A stretch of 6,775 nucleotides of DNA. Source: Gammaproteobacteria bacterium (GTDB lineage: Bacteria > Pseudomonadota > Gammaproteobacteria > UWMA-0217). Position numbers and translations under genes: made by a program. The stretch is taken from assembly GCA_011330835.1 (NCBI GenBank), contig DRPO01000190.1, positions 1-6,775 of the forward strand, written 5' to 3'. Below the pieces are notes generated by a model. The model was not told the DNA's origin and did no database searches. It saw nothing but the letters and a program-made list of their open reading frames with translations. Each line of letters opens with the position of its first letter. Position 1 is the stretch's first letter. This document shows, in pieces, positions 1 to 4,519 of this stretch.

Positions 1-1
1 C

Positions 2-1285
2 GACAATCTGTTCGACGAGATTCCCGCCGATCTGCGCATCGATTCGCTGGACGCCATTCCGCCGGGCGTTTCCGAGATGACGGTGACCCGCGAAGTCACC
101 GATCTGGCCGAGCAGGACCGGGCGCTGCTCAATTTCGTGGGCGCGGGCGCTTACGAACATCACATCCCCGCCGCCGTCTGGCAGCTCGCCAGCCGGGGCG
201 AATACTATACGGCCTACACCCCCTACCAGGCGGAAGCCAGCCAGGGCACGCTACAGATCATCTACGAATACCAGTCGATGATGACCGGCCTGACCGGGAT
301 GGATGTGTCCAACGCCTCGCTCTATGACGGCGCTTCGGCGCTGGCCGAGGCCGTGTTGATGGCGGTGCGCGGCAACCGCAAGTCGCGCGCCAGGCGCATC
401 CTGATGCCAGCCACCGTGCATCCCGACTGGCGGGCGGTGGTTCACGCCATCGTCCACAACCAGGGCATCGAGCTGGTCGAGCTGCCTCTGGATGCGCAAA
501 GCGGTCGGATCGATCCCGCATCGCTGGCCGGTTTCGACGGCGAGGATTTCGCCGCGCTGGTGATTCCCCAGCCTGGCTTCTTCGGCGCGCTGGAAGATGT
601 GGACGCGCTGACCGACTGGGCGCATGAGCGGAATCAGTTCGTTATCGGCGTGGTCAATCCCACGACGCTGGCGCTGCTCAAGCCTCCGGGGTCATGGGGC
701 GAGGCGGGAGCCGATATCGTTTGCGGCGATGGCCAGCCGCTGGGCGCGCCGCTGTCCTTCGGCGGACCCTACTACGGTTTTCTCTGCTGTCGGCAGGCTC
801 ATGTGCGGCAGATGCCGGGGCGCATCGTCGGGCGAACCACCGACGCCGACGGCAAGTCGGGCTTCGTGCTAACGCTTCAGGCGCGCGAGCAGCACATCCG
901 CCGCTCGAAGGCGACCTCCAATATCTGCACCAATCAGGGGTTGGTGGTCACCGCCTCGACAATCTACATGGCGCTGCTCGGCGAGTCGGGCCTGAAGTCG
1001 GTGGCGGCCCAGGCCTGCGCCAACACCCATCGGCTGGTCGAGATGGCCGCCGGGATAGGCGTCGAGCCGGCTTTCACCGGCGACTATTTTCACGAAGCGG
1101 CGCTGCGTCTTGGCCAGCCGGCTGGCCCGGTATTGGATAAGATGGCCGAGCAAGGGGTGCTCGGCGGCTACGATTTGGGGCGGTGCGATGACCGTTTCCG
1201 GGATTGCCTGCTGGTCTGCGCCACCGAAACCAAGAACGAAACGGACCTGCGCCGTTTTACCACCGCGCTGCAAAACGCGCTTTAG
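2..1285 (+). CDS. gcvPA: Glycine dehydrogenase (decarboxylating) subunit 1, 5'-partial
   Basis: This is the N-terminal-half subunit of the two-subunit P-protein of the glycine cleavage system. With GcvPB it decarboxylates glycine and passes the aminomethyl group to the lipoyl arm of GcvH in the cytoplasm. The reading frame is open from the first bases of the window. In-frame residues before the first Met (position 77), such as LFDEIPADLR and PPGVSEM, match the family N-terminus, so the true start lies upstream and 427 residues are visible. Recognisable family blocks are FVGAGAYEHHIPA (134-172), YYTAYTPYQAEASQGTLQ just after it, SNASLYDGASA (308-340), a GDGQPLGAPLSFGGPYYGF block near 735-782, and an RSKATSNICTNQ block near 903-938. 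The PLP-binding lysine is not expected here; it is in GcvPB. The gene ends 17 nt before tpx. Family identity is secure from conserved blocks; expression and any upstream gcvT/gcvH are not visible. Confidence 0.96.
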   Translation, partial: DNLFDEIPADLRIDSLDAIPPGVSEMTVTREVTDLAEQDRALLNFVGAGAYEHHIPAAVWQLASRGEYYTAYTPYQAEASQGTLQIIYEYQSMMTGLTGMDVSNASLYDGASALAEAVLMAVRGNRKSRARRILMPATVHPDWRAVVHAIVHNQGIELVELPLDAQSGRIDPASLAGFDGEDFAALVIPQPGFFGALEDVDALTDWAHERNQFVIGVVNPTTLALLKPPGSWGEAGADIVCGDGQPLGAPLSFGGPYYGFLCCRQAHVRQMPGRIVGRTTDADGKSGFVLTLQAREQHIRRSKATSNICTNQGLVVTASTIYMALLGESGLKSVAAQACANTHRLVEMAAGIGVEPAFTGDYFHEAALRLGQPAGPVLDKMAEQGVLGGYDLGRCDDRFRDCLLVCATETKNETDLRRFTTALQNAL

Positions 1286-1287
1286 AT

Positions 1288-1293
1288 GAGGAG
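1288..1293 (+). promoter_or_regulatory. Ribosome binding site of tpx
   Basis: GAGGAG lies 9 nt before the ATG at 1303 and directly after the gcvPA stop codon. It fixes the tpx start at 1303. The open frame continues upstream to an ATG at 1204, but that start would overlap gcvPA and add residues absent from the family. Confidence 0.8.
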
Positions 1294-1302
1294 AACGAAA
1301 CC

Positions 1303-1800
1303 ATGGCTACAGTCACACTCGAAGGCAATGACATTCACACTAACGGCGATCTGCCGGCGGTGGGCGACAAGGCCCCCGATTTCCACCTGGTCGATACGGC
1401 GCTGAACGATCTGCATTTATCCAATTTCGCCGGCAAGAAGAAACTGCTCAATATCGTCCCCAGCCTGGACACCGGCGTTTGCGCCACGTCAACCAAGAAG
1501 TTCAACGACGCGGCCAGGGATCATGACGATGCCGTCTTCCTGACGGTCTCGGCGGATCTGCCGTTCGCGTCGGGCCGCTTCTGCGAGGCCGAGAACATCG
1601 ACGCGGTCAAGACGTTGTCGATGATGCGCACCAAGGCCTTCGCCAAGGACTACGGCGTGCTGATCGAGGATGGCCCTCTGGCCGGTATCGCGGCGCGGGC
1701 CGTGGTCGTGCTGGACGCCGACGACAACGTGGTCTACACCGAACTCGTGCCCGAGATCACGCAGGAGCCAAACTACGACGCGGCGCTGGCGGCGCTCTGA
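1303..1800 (+). CDS. tpx: Thiol peroxidase (Tpx, atypical 2-Cys peroxiredoxin)
   Basis: A 165-residue thioredoxin-fold peroxidase, close to the usual length of about 168. It reduces hydrogen peroxide and alkyl hydroperoxides using thioredoxin. The active-site motif PSLDTGVC gives peroxidatic Cys60, with Pro53 and Thr57 of the PxxxTxxC signature. The resolving cysteine is Cys94 in SADLPFASGRFC. Arg132 in the AARAVVVLD strand corresponds to the conserved active-site arginine. The C-terminal stretch EITQEPNYDAALAAL is also typical of Tpx. There is no signal peptide, so the protein should be cytoplasmic. Its position is unusual: it lies between the genes for the two halves of glycine decarboxylase, 17 nt after gcvPA and 3 nt before gcvPB, which implies co-transcription with both. 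Identity is seen from motifs; a functional link to glycine cleavage is inference only. Confidence 0.97.
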   Translation: MATVTLEGNDIHTNGDLPAVGDKAPDFHLVDTALNDLHLSNFAGKKKLLNIVPSLDTGVCATSTKKFNDAARDHDDAVFLTVSADLPFASGRFCEAENIDAVKTLSMMRTKAFAKDYGVLIEDGPLAGIAARAVVVLDADDNVVYTELVPEITQEPNYDAALAAL

Positions 1801-1803
1801 TTC

Positions 1804-3252
1804 ATGCTGATTTTCGAGCATTCCCGCGATGGGCGACGGGCGCGCGCCCAGTCGCCCGCCGAAGCGCCAGAAGTTGATCTTCCGGAAGGTCTGAGGCGCG
1901 ACTCGCCGCTGGGCCTGCCGGAAGTCTCCGAGCTGCAAGCCGTGCGCCACTACACCCGGCTGTCGCAAAAGAATTTCTCCATCGACACGCAGTTCTACCC
2001 GCTGGGCTCCTGCACAATGAAATACAACCCCCGGGCCTGCAACAGCCTGGCGATGCTGCCCCGATTCCTTGGTCGGCACCCGCATGCGCCGGCCCGTTAC
2101 GCACAGGGCTGGATGCGGATCTATTACGAGTTGCAGGAAATGCTCAAGGCCGTCACCGGCATGGCCGGCGTCTCGTTGACGCCAATGGCCGGCGCGCAGG
2201 GCGAATTCGCGGGGATCGCCATGATCCGCGCCTACCACGAATCGCGGGACGATCGGGCGCGCACCGAGATCCTCGTGCCGGACGCGGCGCATGGCACCAA
2301 TCCGGCCACCGCCATCATGTGCGGCTATCAGGCGCGGGAAATCCCCACCGGCGCGGACGGGGATGTGGATCTGGACGCCCTGCGGGCCGCCGTCGGGCCC
2401 CAAACCGCCGGGCTGATGCTCACCAATCCCTCGACGCTCGGCGTTTTCGATCGCCATATCCGCGAAGTCGCGGCCATTGTCCACGAGGCCGGGGGGCTGC
2501 TGTACTACGACGGCGCCAATCTCAACGCCATTCTCGGCAAGGTCAAGCCGGGCGACATGGGTTTCGACGTCATTCACATGAATCTGCACAAGACCTTCTC
2601 CACCCCTCACGGCGGCGGCGGCCCGGGAGCCGGGCCGGTGGGCGTCAGCGAGCGGTTGATGCCGTTTCGCCCGATCCCGGTAGTGGACCGGCGCGATGGC
2701 GAGTACATCTGGCTGGACGAAAAAGACCTGCCCCAAACCATTGGCCGGCTCTCCGCCTTCGCCGGCAACGCGGGCGTGCTGCTGCGGGCCTACATCTATA
2801 TGCGCATGCTGGGGCGCGAGGGCATGCATCGGGTGGCCGATTTCGCGACGCTCAACGCGAACTACCTGATGAAACGCCTGGAAGGGGCCGGTTTCGAAGC
2901 CGCCTATCCCAAGCGTCGCGCCAGTCACGAGTTCATCATCACCTTGCGCGAGGAGGCCAGGACGCTGGGCGTAACCGCCATGGATTTCTCCAAGCGGTTG
3001 CTGGACTTCGGCTTCCACGCGCCGACCACCTATTTCCCGCTGCTGATTCCGGAATGCCTGCTGATCGAGCCGACAGAAACGGAGAGCAAGGAAGATCTCG
3101 ACGCCTTTGTCGACGCCATGATCGCCATTCGCCGGGAGGCCGAGGAATCGCCCGATCGGGTCAGGAGCGCGCCGCACACCCAGCCCAACCGTCGCTTCGA
3201 CGAGGTCAAGGCGGCGCGACAGCCCGATCTGCGCTGGAGGCCGGATGGCTGA
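1804..3252 (+). CDS. gcvPB: Glycine dehydrogenase (decarboxylating) subunit 2
   Basis: The C-terminal-half, PLP-carrying subunit of the split P-protein, 482 residues, a normal length. The start MLIFEHSRDGRR matches the family N-terminus, so the ATG at 1804 is well supported although no good Shine-Dalgarno precedes it. It lies 3 nt after the tpx stop, which suggests translational coupling. Landmarks are RHYTRLSQKNFSIDT followed by FYPLGSCTMKYNP (residues 64-76), DAAHGTNPA (160-168), and the cofactor site HMNLHKTFSTPHGGGG with the Schiff-base lysine at Lys263. The glycine-rich tail of that block is the phosphate-binding loop region. The C-terminus (TQPNRRFDEVKAARQPDLRW) is also family-typical. 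No frameshift or missing active-site residue is seen. The last 8 nt overlap the start of dgkA. Confidence 0.97.
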   Translation: MLIFEHSRDGRRARAQSPAEAPEVDLPEGLRRDSPLGLPEVSELQAVRHYTRLSQKNFSIDTQFYPLGSCTMKYNPRACNSLAMLPRFLGRHPHAPARYAQGWMRIYYELQEMLKAVTGMAGVSLTPMAGAQGEFAGIAMIRAYHESRDDRARTEILVPDAAHGTNPATAIMCGYQAREIPTGADGDVDLDALRAAVGPQTAGLMLTNPSTLGVFDRHIREVAAIVHEAGGLLYYDGANLNAILGKVKPGDMGFDVIHMNLHKTFSTPHGGGGPGAGPVGVSERLMPFRPIPVVDRRDGEYIWLDEKDLPQTIGRLSAFAGNAGVLLRAYIYMRMLGREGMHRVADFATLNANYLMKRLEGAGFEAAYPKRRASHEFIITLREEARTLGVTAMDFSKRLLDFGFHAPTTYFPLLIPECLLIEPTETESKEDLDAFVDAMIAIRREAEESPDRVRSAPHTQPNRRFDEVKAARQPDLRWRPDG

Positions 3253-3625
3253 CGCCATTCCGCCGCGCGCCACCGGGATCGAACGGCTCCGAAAAGCGCT
3301 GGGGTACTCGCTGCTCGGCCTGGCGTCGGCCTGGCGTCACGAAGCCGCGTTCCGTCAGGAAGTGGTTCTGCTGGTTGTGGCGAGCCCGCTGGCGTTGTGG
3401 CTGGGGGAGAGCTGGCTGGAAACCCTCATCCTTGTCGGCGTCATCGCGATGGTGCTGGTCGTCGAGCTGTTGAACTCCGCCATCGAAAACATTGTCGATA
3501 GTGTAGTCAGCGAATACAATGAGTTGGCTGGGAGGGCCAAGGATCAGGGGTCAGCAGCGGTGCTACTGGCTCTGCTGCTCGCCGCGGGCGTATGGATAGG
3601 CGCGCTCGTTCATCATTTCGCCTGA
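3245..3625 (+). CDS. dgkA: Diacylglycerol kinase (prokaryotic, integral membrane)
   Basis: A 126-residue homologue of E. coli DgkA (about 122 residues), the small trimeric inner-membrane enzyme that phosphorylates diacylglycerol to phosphatidic acid with ATP. Three hydrophobic segments are visible at about residues 40-54, 58-75 and 102-122. The signature VELLNSAIENIVD followed by SEYNELAGRAKDQGSAAV is intact. By alignment with E. coli (offset of five), Glu74 is the catalytic base, Glu33 and Glu81 bind metal, and Asn77, Lys99 and Asp100 are the other conserved active-site residues. The ATG overlaps the end of gcvPB by 8 nt and is preceded by GGAGG at 3236-3240, so translation is probably coupled to gcvPB. 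A perfect 11-bp tandem duplication lies inside the coding region at 3315-3336. DgkA recycles diacylglycerol from membrane-derived glucan or lipid A modification in known species; the substrate source here is unknown. Confidence 0.95.
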   Translation: MADAIPPRATGIERLRKALGYSLLGLASAWRHEAAFRQEVVLLVVASPLALWLGESWLETLILVGVIAMVLVVELLNSAIENIVDSVVSEYNELAGRAKDQGSAAVLLALLLAAGVWIGALVHHFA

Positions 3626-3630
3626 ATGCG

Positions 3631-3648
3631 AGGTCGCTGAGGCGACTT
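3631..3648 (+). other. Short intergenic stem-loop after dgkA
   Basis: AGGTCGC (3631-3637) and GCGACTT (3642-3648) can pair as 7 bp with one G-T wobble around a TGAG loop, 5 nt after the dgkA stop. There is no following T-run, so it is not a convincing terminator. It could be a processing or stability element between dgkA and the next gene. No promoter is obvious in the 58-nt gap. Confidence 0.3.
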
Positions 3649-3683
3649 GAGCGGTCTGGCGGAATCCGCTCTGGAGAAAGTCA

Positions 3684-4223
3684 ATGAAATTGTTTGTTCT
3701 CGGGGTGCTGTTCGGCTGGTTGGTTGAGTGGCTGTTTTACATTCTCTTTTGGAGACGAAGAGACGGCAACGACGAAACGAAAGCTCACGAGATCGACCGC
3801 CTCAAGGCGGCCTTGGAATCGCGCGACGAGGAAATTGCCCGGCTGAAGGCGACTTCAACCGGTACTCCGCCCGTCAATACCAGACCAACCTCAAAACCCA
3901 AGTCGCGGACGAAAAAGCCCACAAACTCTTCAGCTACCAGCCAGAAAGCGAAATCCTCTAAGGCATCCGGCGTCCCCCCCGAAATGCTGTTGCAAAAGGT
4001 TTCCGGCATCGGCCCGAAAATCTCGGCGATCCTGGTTTCACAAGGAATCGACAGCTACGCCGCCCTGGCGGACGCGGGGGTTGAAAAACTCGGCGCGATG
4101 CTGAAAGAGGCGGGGACGCGGTACGCCATGACCGATGTCTCCAGCTGGCCGGATCAAGCAAAGTTCCTGGAAAAGGGAGATGAGGCCGGTCTCGCGAAAT
4201 TCTTGGAGTCGCAAAAAAAGTAA
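3684..4223 (+). CDS. Membrane-anchored helix-hairpin-helix domain protein
   Basis: A 179-residue protein with no assigned function. Residues 2-23 form one hydrophobic N-terminal segment (MKLFVLGVLFGWLVEWLFYI) followed by RRR, so by the positive-inside rule the rest should lie in the cytoplasm. Residues about 33-57 are charged and heptad-like, a likely short coiled coil. Residues 58-98 are a Ser/Thr/Lys/Pro-rich basic linker. The C-terminal part (about 100-179) starts with LLQKVSGIGPKISAILVSQGI, a helix-hairpin-helix motif with the GIGPK hairpin at 108-112, and resembles the small HhH domain often described as flap-endonuclease-1-like or DUF4332-like. No nuclease active-site acidic cluster is evident. 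GGAG at 3673-3676, 7 nt before the ATG, supports the start. It lies 58 nt after dgkA and may be in the same transcript. DNA or RNA tethering to the membrane is a plausible but unproven role. Confidence 0.88.
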   Translation: MKLFVLGVLFGWLVEWLFYILFWRRRDGNDETKAHEIDRLKAALESRDEEIARLKATSTGTPPVNTRPTSKPKSRTKKPTNSSATSQKAKSSKASGVPPEMLLQKVSGIGPKISAILVSQGIDSYAALADAGVEKLGAMLKEAGTRYAMTDVSSWPDQAKFLEKGDEAGLAKFLESQKK

Positions 4224-4400
4224 GTCTTGCCCTGCTGAAAAACAGTCGCGGTTTTTTTTGGCCGCGGCGCGCCCCAGCGCAACAAATCCGTCCAAAGCGC
4301 CCGTTTGGGACGCAAAATCGCGGTTTCGTCAATCGGATAGCCAAAACTCGTCAATCATATTCTAGATTCATCGAATTTTATGTGCTATACATCCCAAACT
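4224..4400. other. Intergenic stretch, upstream half of the lipoprotein control region
   Basis: No convincing gene is seen here. A run of eight T at 4252-4259 follows only a weak 3-bp stem (CTG/CAG at 4235-4245), so a terminator for the upstream genes is possible but poorly supported. CGTCCAAA (4289-4296) and TTTGGGACG (4304-4312) can form a stem with one bulged base and no T-run. Composition shifts from GC-rich to AT-rich from about 4340 onward. A second extended -10-like sequence, TGCTATACA, lies at 4383-4391 without a recognisable -35. Confidence 0.4.
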
Positions 4401-4412
4401 GGCAAATGAATG

Positions 4413-4459
4413 AATGTGAAATGGTGTTAAATCGTCGATTTAACGATAATTTTCACATT
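4413..4459. promoter_or_regulatory. Nested inverted repeat, likely operator or leader hairpin
   Basis: Two perfect dyads lie one inside the other. The outer arms are AATGTGAAA (4413-4421) and TTTCACATT (4451-4459). The inner palindrome is GTTAAATCG-T-CGATTTAAC (4426-4444), 9-bp arms around one central base. The two centres differ by only 1 bp (4436 and 4435). The structure ends just before an extended -10 candidate at 4463-4471, so the inner dyad sits where a -35 box or a transcription-factor site would be. The arms are perfect, which is unlikely by chance in this short stretch, but the binding protein is unknown. Confidence 0.6.
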
Positions 4460-4462
4460 TTC

Positions 4463-4471
4463 TGCTATAGT
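4463..4471 (+). promoter_or_regulatory. Extended -10 promoter candidate for the lipoprotein gene
   Basis: TGC-TATAGT is a good extended -10 element, with transcription expected to start near 4478 and a leader of about 40 nt to the ATG at 4520. No good -35 hexamer lies 16-18 bp upstream (the bases there read about ACGATA), which fits either an extended -10 promoter or one needing an activator. The preceding nested dyad occupies that position. Confidence 0.5.
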
Positions 4472-4501
4472 TTTACCTTGTTTTTAACCTCATTTATCTC
4501 T

Positions 4502-4512
4502 GGAAGGGGGGA
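4502..4512 (+). promoter_or_regulatory. Ribosome binding site of the lipoprotein gene
   Basis: The purine run GGAAGGGGGGA ends 7 nt before the ATG at 4520. It decides the start: the open frame extends upstream to a GTG at 4382, but that version would bury the signal peptide about 46 residues inside the protein and would translate the nested dyad and promoter region. Confidence 0.8.
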
Positions 4513-4519
4513 TAACCCA

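Noticed and set aside
1204..1302. ATG at 1204 as the start of tpx.
   Set aside because: It overlaps the end of gcvPA out of frame and adds 33 residues that Tpx proteins lack; the ATG at 1303 has GAGGAG 9 nt upstream.
1489..3273. A 594-residue open frame on the minus strand, opposite tpx and gcvPB.
   Set aside because: It is antisense to two genes with intact conserved motifs, spans their junction, and its protein has a composition (rich in Arg, His, Gly, Val, Gln) typical of the mirror frame of GC-rich genes. No family motif is visible.
4235..4259. Terminator after the helix-hairpin-helix gene.
   Set aside because: A run of eight T is present, but the only stem directly before it is 3 bp (CTG/CAG), separated from the T-run by six bases. 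It is too weak to call.
4415..4457. TGTGA and TCACA as a CRP (cAMP receptor protein) site.
   Set aside because: CRP half-sites are separated by 6 bp. Here they are 33 bp apart, so this is not a CRP site, although each half resembles one.
4382..4519. GTG start at 4382 giving the lipoprotein 46 extra N-terminal residues.
   Set aside because: The extension would place the signal peptide internally and translate the nested dyad and promoter region. The ATG at 4520 has a strong ribosome binding site.
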